DNA of 64,000 nt from Bradyrhizobium prioriisuperbiae (GCF_032397745.1 NZ_CP135921.1:3038001-3102000), one strand, 5' to 3'. Positions 1-9,627 are shown, numbered from the stretch's first letter. Notes: generated by a model not told the origin, from the letters alone. Made by a program: numbers and translations.

Positions 1-980
1 AGCTGCATACCGATCATCTCGAAGCCCACTATGTGCCGCGGCCGAAAGTTCACTGGGACCCGGTCGCCGCGGTTGTTTCGTACGACGGGCAGCTGGCGAC
101 CTGCGGCATCACCACGGTGCTGGATTCGCTGCGGATCGGGAACGAGGCGGATGTTGCTGATGCCTCGGGACAGGCCGAGATCCTCGCAACCGCAATCTCT
201 TCCGCCCGCGAGGCTAATCTGCTGCGCGCGGATCATTTCCTGCATCTGCGCTGCGAAACCCCGATGCCCAGCACGGTCGAAGAGGCAAAGCGGCTGATCG
301 ACCGGCCGGACATCCGGCTGATGTCATTGATGGACCATACCCCGGGCCAGCGCCAGTTTCGAGATGAGGGCAAGCTGCGGGATTATTATCGTGGCAAGAC
401 CGGAGGCTTTACCGACGCTCAGCTCGACGAGATGTTCGCGCGCCGGCATGCCTGCCAGTTGGCCTATGCCGAAACCAACACGCGCGCGATTGTCTCACTC
501 GCTCACGAGCATGGGATTCCACTCGCCAGCCATGACGACACCACGGATGACAATGTGCGCGAGGCCATCCGCGACCGCGTGGCGGTTGCGGAATTTCCGA
601 CCACCATCGAAGCTGCGCGCGGGTTGCATCGGGTCGGCATCGGCATCCTGATGGGAGCGCCGAATGTGGTGCGCGGCGGCTCGCACTCCGGCAACATTGC
701 CGCGGTCGATCTCGCCCGCGAAGGCCTGCTGGATATCCTGTCGTCGGACTACGTTCCCTCGAGCCTGCTGATGGCGGCGCTGCAGTTGCCGCAGCACGTG
801 CCCGCAATCGACCTGTCGGCAGCGATCCGCACTGTGACCAAGCGGCCGGCGGATGCGGTCGGTCTGTCCGATCGCGGCGAGATCGCGGTCGGCAAGCGCG
901 CCGACCTGATCCGCGTGCACGTGGCCGGCAATGCCTCCGTGGTGCGCAGCGTCTGGCGTGAAGGGTTGCGGGTGGCGTGA
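1..980 (+). CDS. phnM: PhnM, alpha-D-ribose 1-methylphosphonate 5-triphosphate diphosphatase (5' partial)
   Basis: The reading frame is already open at base 3, so the gene begins before the window and the first 50 or so residues are missing. PhnM is an amidohydrolase-fold enzyme that removes pyrophosphate from ribose 1-methylphosphonate 5-triphosphate in the C-P lyase pathway. The metal-binding HTDHLE followed by PRP lies at the very start of the visible part. Later PhnM-type blocks are also present: LHLRCE, MDHTPGQ, LASHDDTT, GAPNVVRGGSHSGN and SSDYVPSSLL. The stop overlaps the GTG start of phnN by four bases, which indicates translational coupling in a phn operon whose upstream part lies outside the window. 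Confidence 0.93.
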   Translation, partial: LHTDHLEAHYVPRPKVHWDPVAAVVSYDGQLATCGITTVLDSLRIGNEADVADASGQAEILATAISSAREANLLRADHFLHLRCETPMPSTVEEAKRLIDRPDIRLMSLMDHTPGQRQFRDEGKLRDYYRGKTGGFTDAQLDEMFARRHACQLAYAETNTRAIVSLAHEHGIPLASHDDTTDDNVREAIRDRVAVAEFPTTIEAARGLHRVGIGILMGAPNVVRGGSHSGNIAAVDLAREGLLDILSSDYVPSSLLMAALQLPQHVPAIDLSAAIRTVTKRPADAVGLSDRGEIAVGKRADLIRVHVAGNASVVRSVWREGLRVA

Positions 981-1570
981 GCGGCGCTGTGACCATATCC
1001 GAGCGGATGCCCGCCACGGCCGGGCGGCTGGTGCTGATCGTCGGCCCCAGTGGAGCCGGCAAGGATACGCTGATCAATCTGGCTCAGGCTGCTTGCGCGC
1101 ATGATAATGGAATCGTGTTTCCCCGGCGGGTGGTGACGCGACAGGCTTCGGAGCACGAGGCGAATGATTCGGTCAGCCCGGAGCAGTTCGAGTTGGCGCT
1201 GGCACGGGATGCATTCGCGTTGCATTGGGATGCGCATGGCCTGCGTTATGGCGTCCCGCGGGCGATCGACGATGATCTGGCGGCCGGGCGCATCGTGGTG
1301 GTCAATGTCTCCCGCACGGTGATCGCGCCGGCCCGACAATCCTATGGAAACGTAACGGTCGTGTTGATCACGGCGCCGCCGGACGTTCTTGCGAGCCGGC
1401 TGGCCCTGCGCCAGCGCGCCAGCGACGGCCGCCTGGACGCAAGGCTCGGGCGGACGGTCGATATGTCCAGCGCGTCGCCCGACGTGACCATCAGCAATAT
1501 CGGCGGCGCCGAAGATCATGCGCGCGACCTGCTGGCAATCATTCGGGGTGATCAGATCGACCGCGCGTGA
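977..1570 (+). CDS. phnN: PhnN, ribose 1,5-bisphosphate phosphokinase
   Basis: This 197-residue guanylate-kinase-like protein phosphorylates ribose 1,5-bisphosphate to PRPP, the last step of C-P lyase phosphonate catabolism. The Walker A motif GPSGAGKDT is at residues 23-31. RRVVTR and the HWDAHG segment further in match the family. The GTG start overlaps the phnM stop as GTGA, which fixes the start. The length is normal for PhnN. The assignment rests on the P-loop type together with position directly behind phnM. Confidence 0.9.
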   Translation: MSGAVTISERMPATAGRLVLIVGPSGAGKDTLINLAQAACAHDNGIVFPRRVVTRQASEHEANDSVSPEQFELALARDAFALHWDAHGLRYGVPRAIDDDLAAGRIVVVNVSRTVIAPARQSYGNVTVVLITAPPDVLASRLALRQRASDGRLDARLGRTVDMSSASPDVTISNIGGAEDHARDLLAIIRGDQIDRA

Positions 1571-1592
1571 GCGGCAGGCAGGAGAGGTGACA

Positions 1593-2204
1593 GTGTCCAT
1601 CGTTGCGACCATCGAGCAGCTTGAGGCGATCTACGGCGAAACCAATGATGCGTCGACCGTGAAGGTTGCCGATCATGTGACATCGCCGTATCGGGTGCTG
1701 ATCGAGAAGTCGCCGTTTGTGGCGCTGGCAACCTCTGGACCGGAAGGGCTCGATTGCTCGCCGCGCGGCGATGGCGCCGGCTTCGTGCGCATCCATGACG
1801 AGCGGACGCTGATGATGCCGGATCGCCGCGGCAACAACCGGGTGGATTCACTGCGCAACATCGTGCGCGATCCGCGGGTGGCGCTGCTGTTCCTGATCCC
1901 GGGTGCCGGCACAACGTTGCGTGTCAACGGCCGGGCGCATCTCTCGGTCGATCCGGAGCTGCTGGCTTCGTTCAAGATGGACGGCAAGGCGCCGCGCTCG
2001 GTCATCGTGATGGCGGTCGACGAGATCTATTTCCAGTGCGCACGCGCCATCGTCCGTTCCGACCTGTGGAATCCAGACAAGCGGATCGATCCGCCAACCC
2101 TGCCGACGCCCGGACAGATTCTCGCGGAGATGAGCGAGAATACCGTCGGCGGCGCCGAGTATGACCGGATCTGGCCGGAGCGGGCACGTCAGACGCTGTG
2201 GTAG
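1593..2204 (+). CDS. pyridoxamine 5'-phosphate oxidase family FMN-binding protein
   Basis: This 203-residue protein has a PPOX split-barrel sequence: a first strand block (FVALATSGPEGLDCSPRGD), then LMMPDRRGNNRVDS, then VALLFLIPG and LRVNGRAHLS. It resembles the PPOX-class pyridamine oxidases of about 200 residues that bind FMN; the substrate is not known. GTG at 1593 was chosen because AGGAGAG lies 7-8 bases upstream; GTG at 1587 is the alternative. It follows phnN by 22 bases and may be cotranscribed, but a role in phosphonate metabolism is not established. Confidence 0.8.
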   Translation: MSIVATIEQLEAIYGETNDASTVKVADHVTSPYRVLIEKSPFVALATSGPEGLDCSPRGDGAGFVRIHDERTLMMPDRRGNNRVDSLRNIVRDPRVALLFLIPGAGTTLRVNGRAHLSVDPELLASFKMDGKAPRSVIVMAVDEIYFQCARAIVRSDLWNPDKRIDPPTLPTPGQILAEMSENTVGGAEYDRIWPERARQTLW

Positions 2205-2230
2205 CGAAGTAAGCGTATCATCCCCACTCC

Positions 2231-2331
2231 GTCGTTGCCGGGCTTGACCCGGCAATCCAGCTTTTCTTCAACAAAACCACCATGCGACTTAAGCGCTTAA
2301 GCTGGATCACCGGGTCAAGCCCGGTGATGAC
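2231..2331. repeat. long inverted-repeat intergenic element with nested palindrome
   Basis: Two 33-base arms (2231-2263 and 2299-2331) are near-perfect inverted copies, each containing the core CCGGGCTTGACCCGG or its complement. Between them lies a perfect 14-base palindrome CTTAAGCGCTTAAG at 2288-2301. The element occupies the gap between two convergent genes. Its core resembles the element at 36447-36800, so it is a dispersed palindromic repeat, possibly also acting as a transcription terminator. No gene was seen in 2205-2398. Confidence 0.85.
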
Positions 2332-2398
2332 GCTGAATGTGGTGAATCGCCTTCCGCTATTCGACCCAAAGTGCGCCTCCTCACCATGAGGGTCGATC

Positions 2399-3559
2399 TT
2401 AATACCCATTCTCCCGGTGCACGTCGTGCACCACGATGCCCATTCCCTGCTCCGGCATGGCCAACCAGTCGCGGCGCTGCAGGGTCCGGCGGGTGTCCTC
2501 GAGGCCGCTTTGCCAGTGCTCACGCATCGAGGTCGCGGAGAACTCGTGGTCCTTGGCGTGACCTTCATAGGCCTTCTGCTGATAGATCATCTGCAGAATG
2601 GTGATCTCGGGAAGATCCGCGAGGCTGTCGCGCATCGCGCGCTCGTGGTCGCTCAACTGGTCTGCGGGAATCTTGAGCAGCGCCTTGTAGAGATCGCTCT
2701 TCAGGTTGTTGGCGCGGCGGTAGATGTCGGTGTTGTGGCGGGTGCGCGAGGAATAGACGATATCCTTGTGTCTCGCCATCACCTCCTGGATATCGCGCGG
2801 CAACACGCCTCGCGCACTGAACAGGTCGACCTGAAACACCAGCGAGTTCTTCTTGTCGTCTTGGTCCAGCAGATGCTGCAGCGGCGTGTTGGACACGATG
2901 CCGCCATCCCAGAAATGATCGGTGCCGATTTCCACCATCGGCAGCGCCGGCGGCAGTGCGCCGCTCGCCATCACGTGCTCGGGTTCGATGACCTCTTTCT
3001 TGTTGTCGAAGTACAGGAAGTTGCCGGTCAGCACGTTCACGGCGCCGACGGCAAAATGGATCGGACGCGCGTTGATCAGGTCGAAATCGACCAACTCCAG
3101 CAGCGTCTCTCGTAATGGGGTGGTGTCGTAGTAGCTGGTCGCGGTTTTCGCGCCGGCTGCGGCGAACCATGGGTTGACGTCGTGCGGCTTGAAAAAGCCC
3201 GGCTGTCCCAGTGTGGTCGTCAGATACGAGCTGGCGAGATTTCGTGCCTTTCGAAAGATGTCGCCATCCGGTGTGTAATGCCAGACTTTCCGGCTGGTGA
3301 TGCGCTCCCAAAAGGTCTGCAGCCGTTCCAGGCGCCTCTCCGGCGGATTTCCTGCGATGATGGCGGAGTTGATGGCGCCGATCGAGACGCCGCAAACCCA
3401 ATCCGGCTCCATGCCGTTTTCATGCAGCGCCTGGTAAACGCCGGCCTGATAGGCCCCCAGCGCGCCGCCGCCTTGCAGGACCAGCGCGACGCGGTGGCAG
3501 CGCTCGGGCCGCCAGCCGCTGGACACCGATGTATTTGTAAATGGCGTTCGCGCGTCCAT
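2399..3559 (-). CDS. patatin-like phospholipase with C-terminal DUF3734-type region
   Basis: This 386-residue putative acyl hydrolase carries the patatin catalytic dyad. The oxyanion loop GGGALG is at residues 30-35, the nucleophile Ser59 sits in GVSIG, and the Asp sits in WDGGIVSNTPL about two thirds of the way along. The C-terminal third (dense in Arg, Glu and His, with HEWQSGLEDTRRTL-type sequence) matches the DUF3734 extension seen in alphaproteobacterial patatins. ATG at 3559 was preferred over the longer start at 3595 because AGAGGCTGAG lies just upstream and the domain begins soon after. It is divergent from the acetoacetate decarboxylase gene and may share a promoter region with it. 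Confidence 0.9.
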   Translation of the reverse strand: MDARTPFTNTSVSSGWRPERCHRVALVLQGGGALGAYQAGVYQALHENGMEPDWVCGVSIGAINSAIIAGNPPERRLERLQTFWERITSRKVWHYTPDGDIFRKARNLASSYLTTTLGQPGFFKPHDVNPWFAAAGAKTATSYYDTTPLRETLLELVDFDLINARPIHFAVGAVNVLTGNFLYFDNKKEVIEPEHVMASGALPPALPMVEIGTDHFWDGGIVSNTPLQHLLDQDDKKNSLVFQVDLFSARGVLPRDIQEVMARHKDIVYSSRTRHNTDIYRRANNLKSDLYKALLKIPADQLSDHERAMRDSLADLPEITILQMIYQQKAYEGHAKDHEFSATSMREHWQSGLEDTRRTLQRRDWLAMPEQGMGIVVHDVHRENGY

Positions 3560-3841
3560 GATCTCAGCCTCTCTGGTGGTGTTCTGGAATTGCAATTTCC
3601 TCCTAGCATTCCGGGCAGCCGTGACGCCGTCGTGACAATCCGGGGTGGACTCCGCATATGGCTAACAGTCACTGGCTTTTCTTGCGAACTGCTGTCGGGG
3701 CGGGACGAGCAGGTTTCGGATCGCTCTGTCACAGCGTTGAGCAAAAACCCTCACATTGATGTCAACTGGGGACGCTAGGTGAAAATCAGCACCGTGCCAT
3801 CTGTCGATGGCGGCCGGACGGTCCACAGGGAGATTGCTCCG

Positions 3842-4615
3842 ATGCGCAAGGAAGACGTTCTCAGGCTTCCCTCCATGCCGGCCGCTGGTCCAAGTTATCC
3901 GGCGGGACCCTATCGTTTCATCAATCGCGAGTTTCTGGTCATCACCTATGAGACCGATCCCGAGCTGATCCGCGCCGGTTTGCCCGAGCCGCTGGAGCTG
4001 GTGGACCAGCCGATCGTCCATTATGAATGGATCAAGATGCCTGACAGCTCCGGCTTCGGCAGCTACACCGAATCCGGCCTGGTGATCCCGGCGCGGCTGA
4101 ACGGCGAAGAGGTGAATTTCGTTTCGCAGATGTATCTGGACGATGATCCGCCGATCGCAGCGGGCCGCGAGATCTGGGGCTTTCCAAAAAAATATGCCCA
4201 CCCCAAGCTCGAGGTGGTGAAGGACACGCTGACCGGTACCCTGGAATACGCCGGGACCCAGGTGGCCGTCGGCACCATGGGCTACAAGCACGAAGCCATG
4301 ACCGGCAACGGTGACCAGACCCGCGCGATGCTGGCGAAGACCCAGGTCAACCTGAAGTTGATCCCGGGGGTCGATGGCCGCGCTGAGGTGTGTCAGCTGG
4401 TGGCGATCAACCTGACCAATATCGTGGTGAAGGGCTCCTGGAGCGGGCCGGGCCGGCTGCATCTCGTGCCCCATGTCAATGCGCCGGTGGCCGACTTTCC
4501 GGTGCGGCGGATCATCGGGGCGCGGCATTTCATGGCCGACCTGACCTTGCCTTACGGCCGCGTAGTCTATGACTACAACAAGCAGGCGGACGATCTGGCG
4601 GAAGCTGCGGAGTAA
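3842..4615 (+). CDS. adc: acetoacetate decarboxylase
   Basis: This 257-residue protein decarboxylates acetoacetate to acetone and CO2 through a Schiff-base lysine. The signature GREIWGFPKKYAHPK contains the tandem lysines of the active site, and the flanking YTESG, MYLDDDP and MGYKHEAM blocks match the family. ATG at 3842 fits an AGGGAGA ribosome site 9 bases upstream and the usual family N-terminus; the frame is open back to 3779. With the divergent patatin gene it forms a pair suited to lipid or polyhydroxybutyrate-derived acid metabolism, which is inference. Confidence 0.92.
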   Translation: MRKEDVLRLPSMPAAGPSYPAGPYRFINREFLVITYETDPELIRAGLPEPLELVDQPIVHYEWIKMPDSSGFGSYTESGLVIPARLNGEEVNFVSQMYLDDDPPIAAGREIWGFPKKYAHPKLEVVKDTLTGTLEYAGTQVAVGTMGYKHEAMTGNGDQTRAMLAKTQVNLKLIPGVDGRAEVCQLVAINLTNIVVKGSWSGPGRLHLVPHVNAPVADFPVRRIIGARHFMADLTLPYGRVVYDYNKQADDLAEAAE

Positions 4616-4769
4616 GGACCGGCTGTTTGGTCGATCCTGACATCACACTGTAACAAACTCGTCATTTGATCGGCTCGGCGGGCGCGGATTGCCCGCGGGC
4701 CGCACGAGCTGTCGTGACGGAATTGCTGACGGACATTTTTGAGTTTTTTGCGGGTATTGGGGGCGTTCC

Positions 4770-5813
4770 ATGCAGGCTGACATCTCGGTGGCGCGTGTGC
4801 CCGGTGTCGAGAACCCGGTTCAGTCGGGAGGCTCAGCGGCGGTGATCCCCGGGCTGGTCTGGGCTTTCCGGGTCCATTCAGACGGCAGCTCGGAGACGTT
4901 GGCGATCGACCAGCCGATCGAACTCGATCATGACGGCCTGATCTGGCTGCACTTCAACCTGACCGATGCCCGCGCCGTGCAGTGGCTGGCCAATGCAAAG
5001 CTGGCCGCGCCACCCCAGGCGCAGGCCCTGCTGTTGTCGAAAGACACCTATCAGCAATTGCATGCAGTCGATGATACCATCTACGGTGTGATGTCGGACC
5101 TGATGCGGGACATCGATGCGGCGACCGACGATACGGGGTACCTGCGTTTTGTCATGACCGAGCGGGCGCTGATCAGCGGCCGGCATCATGCGCTCTCCGC
5201 ATGCGATGCCACGCGTCGTGCGCTGGAAAGCGGACATCGCGTTGCGAATGCCGCGGCGCTGCTGGAAACCATTGTCGAGAATGTCGCCGACACGATGGAC
5301 CAGGTCGCCGAGCGGGTCGCGCGGGCGCTGGACGCCGTCGAGGAAAGCATTCTCTCCGACGAGTCGGTCGACCAGCGCCAGGGGCTCGGCCGGTTGCGGC
5401 GGACCTGCGTGCGTTTGCATCGGCAGCTGTCAGGCCTGCGCGCGGTGTTTCACCGGCTGGAACAGCAGAACATCAAGGAGTTGAAGCCGGGGTTGCAGTT
5501 GCGCGCCGGCAAACTTGCCCAGCGTCTCGACAGCCTCGATCACCGCGTGGTCGAGATGCGCGAACGCAGCCGCCTGCTGCAGGAAGAACTGCATCTCAAG
5601 ATCGAGGAGCAGGGCAACGACAGCCTGCGCGTGCTGTCGATCCTGACGGCGCTGCTGCTGCCGCCGACCCTGATCACTGGCATCTTTGGCATGAACACCA
5701 AGGGCCTGCCGCTGACCGACGTGGAAAGCGGTTTCATGTGGGCAGCGGTCTTGATCGTGGTGTCATCGGTCGCGGCCTTTCTCATCATGAAACGTGCCGG
5801 TGTCATCAGATAG
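4770..5813 (+). CDS. CorA/ZntB-family metal ion transporter
   Basis: This 347-residue membrane protein has a long cytoplasmic N-terminal alpha/beta and coiled-coil region and two C-terminal transmembrane helices. The hallmark GMN triplet (residues 307-309, GIFGMNTKGLPL) lies between the helices. The length and the WLHFNL block near residue 65 fit ZntB-type members rather than classical Mg-importing CorA, but the metal (Zn or Mg) cannot be read from sequence alone. The protein probably acts as a pentamer in the inner membrane. The OprB gene follows 12 bases later, so the two may form an operon. Confidence 0.85.
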   Translation: MQADISVARVPGVENPVQSGGSAAVIPGLVWAFRVHSDGSSETLAIDQPIELDHDGLIWLHFNLTDARAVQWLANAKLAAPPQAQALLLSKDTYQQLHAVDDTIYGVMSDLMRDIDAATDDTGYLRFVMTERALISGRHHALSACDATRRALESGHRVANAAALLETIVENVADTMDQVAERVARALDAVEESILSDESVDQRQGLGRLRRTCVRLHRQLSGLRAVFHRLEQQNIKELKPGLQLRAGKLAQRLDSLDHRVVEMRERSRLLQEELHLKIEEQGNDSLRVLSILTALLLPPTLITGIFGMNTKGLPLTDVESGFMWAAVLIVVSSVAAFLIMKRAGVIR

Positions 5814-5824
5814 TGTGAGTTGTC

Positions 5825-7204
5825 GTGACCGGCCGATCGATCAAATTTTCCGTCGCGGCAGCGTTGTTGCGATGTGTTCTTGTCCTTCTCGTTGCGGCAC
5901 CGCTGTCGTCGGCGCTTGCGGCCGACGTGAAACCAGCAAAAGGTGCGGCTGAGACGCCGCCGAAAGATCCGCGGGAGGTCATGGCGGATTGGGGTGTTCA
6001 GTTCACCGCCACTTATATCGCGGAAACCCTCGGCAACGTTTCGGGTGGCATCCGTCGCGGCACGATCTACACCGGCCGTCTCGATGTCGGCACCGACATC
6101 GACCTGGAAAAACTGGTGGGATGGACCGGCGCAAAGTTTCACGCCAATGTCTTCCAGATCCACGGCCAGGGCCTGTCGCGCGACTATATCGGCAACCTGA
6201 TGCTGGTCAGTGGCGTCGAAGCGCTGCCGTCGACCCGGCTCTACGAGTTGTGGATCGAGCAGTCGCTGGCGGATGGCAAGCTTCTGGTGAAGGTGGGGCA
6301 ACAACCATCCGACGTCGAGTTCATCGACAGCAAGTATGACGATATCTTCATGAACTCCGCACTGGGATGGCCGGGCATCACCGGCGTCATCCTGCCGAGC
6401 GGCGGTCCGTCACCGCCGCTCGCCGTTCCCGGTGTCCGTCTCAAGATTGCGCCGACTGACCGCATCACCATCTATGCCGCGATTTTCGACGGCGATGCCG
6501 CGCCGCCCGGGCCGGGAGATTCGCAGGAGAGAAACCGCAACGGGCTGCTGTTTCGGGTGAACGATCCGCCCTGGCTGATCGGGCAGATCAAGTATGGTTT
6601 CGATCTCGGACCCAATGCTCTGCCGGGAACGGTTTCTGCCGGAGGCTGGTATCATTTCGGCTCGTTCGACGACCTGCGGTACACGGCGGAAGGCCTGTCG
6701 CTGGCGAATCCGGCTGGTTCCGGTGAGCCTGCATCGTTGCGGCGAAACCAGGGGATTTTTGGCGTTTACGAACAACTGTTGGCACGCAGCAGCATCAGCC
6801 CCGACAAAGGCATTGGCTTCTTCATGCGGGCATCGGTCAGTCCGTCCGACCGCAATCTTGTCGGCTTCTATCTCGATGGCGGTGTCCAGGTGTCCGGCTT
6901 CAGCGAGCTCTGCCCGAATGACAAGTTCGGCGTCGCTTTGACCTACGCCCGGATTTCCAGCGGCGCGCGTCAATTCGATCGTGACACCCAGCTGTTCACC
7001 GGCATTGCATCACCTGTCCGCGACTATGAAGCGATTCTGGAGATGACCTATCAGGCGGAGCTTCGACCGAACTTCACGGTGCAGCCGATGTTCCAGTATA
7101 TCATGCATCCCGGCGGCGGCGCGGTCGATCCCAACGATCCGACGCAGACCCGGCGGATCAAGGACGCCGCGGTGTTCGGCATGCGCTCCATCGTCAGCTT
7201 TTAG
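5825..7204 (+). CDS. OprB-family carbohydrate-type outer-membrane porin
   Basis: This 459-residue protein begins with a signal peptide of about 32 residues ending near SALAAD. The mature part shows beta-barrel sequence with OprB-family landmarks: an early GRLDVGTDIDLEKL block, GQGLSRDYIGNL, LYELWIEQ, KVGQQPSDVEF, FMNSALGWPG and GGVQVSGF. OprB porins let sugars and other small solutes cross the outer membrane; specificity is unknown here. The GTG start lies 12 bases after the transporter gene stop. The C-terminus ends in Phe, as usual for outer-membrane barrels. Confidence 0.85.
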   Translation: MTGRSIKFSVAAALLRCVLVLLVAAPLSSALAADVKPAKGAAETPPKDPREVMADWGVQFTATYIAETLGNVSGGIRRGTIYTGRLDVGTDIDLEKLVGWTGAKFHANVFQIHGQGLSRDYIGNLMLVSGVEALPSTRLYELWIEQSLADGKLLVKVGQQPSDVEFIDSKYDDIFMNSALGWPGITGVILPSGGPSPPLAVPGVRLKIAPTDRITIYAAIFDGDAAPPGPGDSQERNRNGLLFRVNDPPWLIGQIKYGFDLGPNALPGTVSAGGWYHFGSFDDLRYTAEGLSLANPAGSGEPASLRRNQGIFGVYEQLLARSSISPDKGIGFFMRASVSPSDRNLVGFYLDGGVQVSGFSELCPNDKFGVALTYARISSGARQFDRDTQLFTGIASPVRDYEAILEMTYQAELRPNFTVQPMFQYIMHPGGGAVDPNDPTQTRRIKDAAVFGMRSIVSF

Positions 7205-7209
7205 CGCGG

Positions 7210-7225
7210 CGGTCGGGAGCGACCG
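7210..7225. terminator. short hairpin between convergent genes
   Basis: CGGTCG and CGACCG flank a four-base loop between the stops of the porin gene and the opposing binding-protein gene. A clear T-run is absent, so it is a weak bidirectional terminator candidate. Confidence 0.4.
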
Positions 7226-7226
7226 T

Positions 7227-8417
7227 TCAATCTCCAAGCACGTCGCCGAACAGCACCCAGGCCTTGCCGTCGAACCGCGCCATCTTCAGTTGCCGGATCG
7301 GGGTGACATTGCCGGGATCGGTCTTCACCGTGATGCCGGGCAGCAGCATGGGCAATGCCACGGCGTTCAGATGCGTCGCCTGCTGGATAATGCTGTCGCG
7401 GCTGATATCACCCTTGCAGTTCTCGAGCACGTGCGCCATCAGCTGCGCGGCGGTGTAACCCTGCACATTCAGGAGGTCGCCTAGATTGGCGTTCGGCTGG
7501 TACTTTTTCATCCAGACCAGGAAATCCTTGAGCGCCGGGTCGTCGGCCCAGGCCTTGTCGTTGGGATCCTTCAGGTAGAGACCGGAGACAACGCCGATCG
7601 CGTTTTCGAGGCCTGCCGGCTCCAGCACCGCCGACACCGAATTCGAGACCGCGGGCAGGATGATCAGCGGCTTCCAACTGATGCTGGCGGCTTTCTTCAG
7701 CGCCATGGCCGCGAATTTCGGCGTTGCCTCGGCAAAGAACACATCGGCACCGGACTGCTGCATGGTGACGATCTGGGAATCGATGGTGGGATCGGTGCTG
7801 AGGTATGTTGTCAGCGACACCAGCTGATTGCCGTGTTCGCCGAGGCCATCCTTGAAACCCTTCAGATAATCTTTGCCGGCATCCTCGTTCGGGATGATCA
7901 TCGCGATTTTGGCGTCCGGCTTGGTCTTCAGGATGTACTGCGCGTAGACCCGTCCCTCGAGTTCGTAGGTCGGATTCATGCCGACAGTCCATGGAAAGCG
8001 CGCGTTGTCGTTCCAGCGGCTGGCGCCGGTCGAGACGAAGAGCTGCGGCACCTTCTTGAGGTTGAGATACTTCTGCACGGCGATATTTGGCGCAGTGCCG
8101 ACCGAACTGAACACGGCCGCCACCTCGTCCTGCTCGACCAGGCGGCGGGTCTGCTCGACGGTCTTCGGCGAGGAATAACCATCGTCGAGGCTGATGAACT
8201 CGATCTTGCGGCCATTGATGCCGCCGCGGTCGTTCAGCATCTGGAAGTAGGCAGCTTCCGCCGAGGCGATGGTGCCATAGGCCGACGCAGGTCCGCTGTA
8301 GGGCGCGGTATTGCCGAGCTTGATGGTGGCCTCAGCGGCGCGGAGCGCGGACGGCTCAACACAAAGGGCGAAGGCGGCGAGGATGGCTGAAATCGGCAAT
8401 AGCTTGTACGGCGACAA
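7227..8417 (-). CDS. ABC transporter substrate-binding protein, branched-chain amino acid type
   Basis: This 396-residue periplasmic binding protein has a signal peptide ending near LRAAEA and a Peripla_BP_6 fold signature: YSGPASAYG, LNDRGGINGRKIEFISLDDGYSP-type, and VFSSVGTAPN. No permease or ATPase gene lies beside it, so it is an orphan that either works with a transporter encoded elsewhere or acts as a sensor. The ligand is unknown. A GAGGAAA ribosome site lies just upstream of the ATG. Confidence 0.88.
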   Translation of the reverse strand: MSPYKLLPISAILAAFALCVEPSALRAAEATIKLGNTAPYSGPASAYGTIASAEAAYFQMLNDRGGINGRKIEFISLDDGYSSPKTVEQTRRLVEQDEVAAVFSSVGTAPNIAVQKYLNLKKVPQLFVSTGASRWNDNARFPWTVGMNPTYELEGRVYAQYILKTKPDAKIAMIIPNEDAGKDYLKGFKDGLGEHGNQLVSLTTYLSTDPTIDSQIVTMQQSGADVFFAEATPKFAAMALKKAASISWKPLIILPAVSNSVSAVLEPAGLENAIGVVSGLYLKDPNDKAWADDPALKDFLVWMKKYQPNANLGDLLNVQGYTAAQLMAHVLENCKGDISRDSIIQQATHLNAVALPMLLPGITVKTDPGNVTPIRQLKMARFDGKAWVLFGDVLGD

Positions 8418-8600
8418 ATCGGTTTCCTCCGGTTTTTTTGTTGTTTGCGGACGCGATATTAGGCCCGCAGCCGCGTCCCGACGACTGGCTTTATATCGAA
8501 GCTGGTATTCGCGAGCCCGACGACTGCTCCGTCGGATGCCCCATCGTAAACATGCGTCGCTGCAAATCTCGTGCGGCGGAATTTTTCCGGCCGCCAGCGT

Positions 8601-9452
8601 TTACTTCGGCATGGCCGTGCGTTGCCGCTGCCAGTCTTCGTCGGTCCAATCCAGCATCTGGGTGCTGCCGCCACGGGATCCGCCGAGATAACGGCGGCCG
8701 CCATCGATCACGACGGTCTCGCCGGTGATGTAGCCGGCGAGGTCCGACATCAGGAACGCGCAGAGGTTGGCGAGTTCGATGTGGTCGCCGTTGCGGCGCA
8801 GCGGCACGCCTTGAATGGTGTCGTTGCCGCCGCCCTGCGGCGTCAAACGAGTAGCAGCGCCTTCGGTCGGAAACGATCCCGGCGCCACCGCCACCAGACG
8901 AATGCCTTTCGGTCCCCATTCCACGGCAAGGCTCTTGGTCATTGCTTCGATGCCCGCCTTGGCCATGGCGGAGGGCACGGTGAATGGTGCGCCAGTCAAG
9001 GCGGACAAGGTGAGAATGCTGAGCACAGTGCCGGGTCTGCCGGCGTCGATCCAGCGCCGGCCAACCCCGGTGGTGCAATAAGCGGTGCCGTGCAGGCAGA
9101 TGCCGAGAACCGAGTCGATCGCGCGTGCCGACAATTTATGGGTCTGGGCGATAAAATTGCCGGCGGCATTGTTGACCAAGCCGTCCAGTGGAGCGGTTTG
9201 CCAGATCCGGTCCAGCATGCTCTCCACATCCGAGGCATTGCGGATGTCACAGCCGATGGTTTCGACATCGGCGCCGAACTCGTTGCTGAATTCGGCGGCG
9301 GTTGCGTCCAGCACTTCCGTGCGCCGTCCGCAGATCACAAGATTGGCGCCGAGCGAGAGGAAACGCCGCCCCATGCTCTTGCCAAGACCGGTGCCGCCGC
9401 CGGTGATCAGGATGCGTTTTCCGGTCAAGAGGCCTTCGGTGAAATTGTGCAT
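8601..9452 (-). CDS. SDR-family oxidoreductase, 2,4-dienoyl-CoA reductase-like
   Basis: This 283-residue short-chain dehydrogenase has the nucleotide motif TGGGTGLG at residues 17-24 and an NNAAGNF block near residue 95. The segment that normally holds YxxxK reads SAMAKAG, so the lysine is present but the tyrosine is not. That pattern and NNAAGNF are typical of NADPH-dependent 2,4-dienoyl-CoA reductases (DECR) that act in beta-oxidation of unsaturated acyl chains. The function is inferred from family pattern; the gene stands alone. Confidence 0.82.
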   Translation of the reverse strand: MHNFTEGLLTGKRILITGGGTGLGKSMGRRFLSLGANLVICGRRTEVLDATAAEFSNEFGADVETIGCDIRNASDVESMLDRIWQTAPLDGLVNNAAGNFIAQTHKLSARAIDSVLGICLHGTAYCTTGVGRRWIDAGRPGTVLSILTLSALTGAPFTVPSAMAKAGIEAMTKSLAVEWGPKGIRLVAVAPGSFPTEGAATRLTPQGGGNDTIQGVPLRRNGDHIELANLCAFLMSDLAGYITGETVVIDGGRRYLGGSRGGSTQMLDWTDEDWQRQRTAMPK

Positions 9453-9627
9453 GACTGGTGCTCCGAAAGTCGAGCCGACCGGATATCCTCAATAGCGGAA
9501 GCGACCTTCATCGGCTATCTGGCCGCGCCGCTTTCACATCCGTGAAAATACATCCAAAAAACACACCCAAGCCAAAATCGAGAGCCAGCTCAGGCGACCA
9601 GCCTCACGCCCCATCGTCTGGCAGGGA

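Noticed and set aside
8601..9452. The SDR gene as a pseudogene because the YxxxK tyrosine is missing
   Set aside because: The SAMAKAG segment and NNAAGNF are normal for 2,4-dienoyl-CoA reductases, and the frame is intact.
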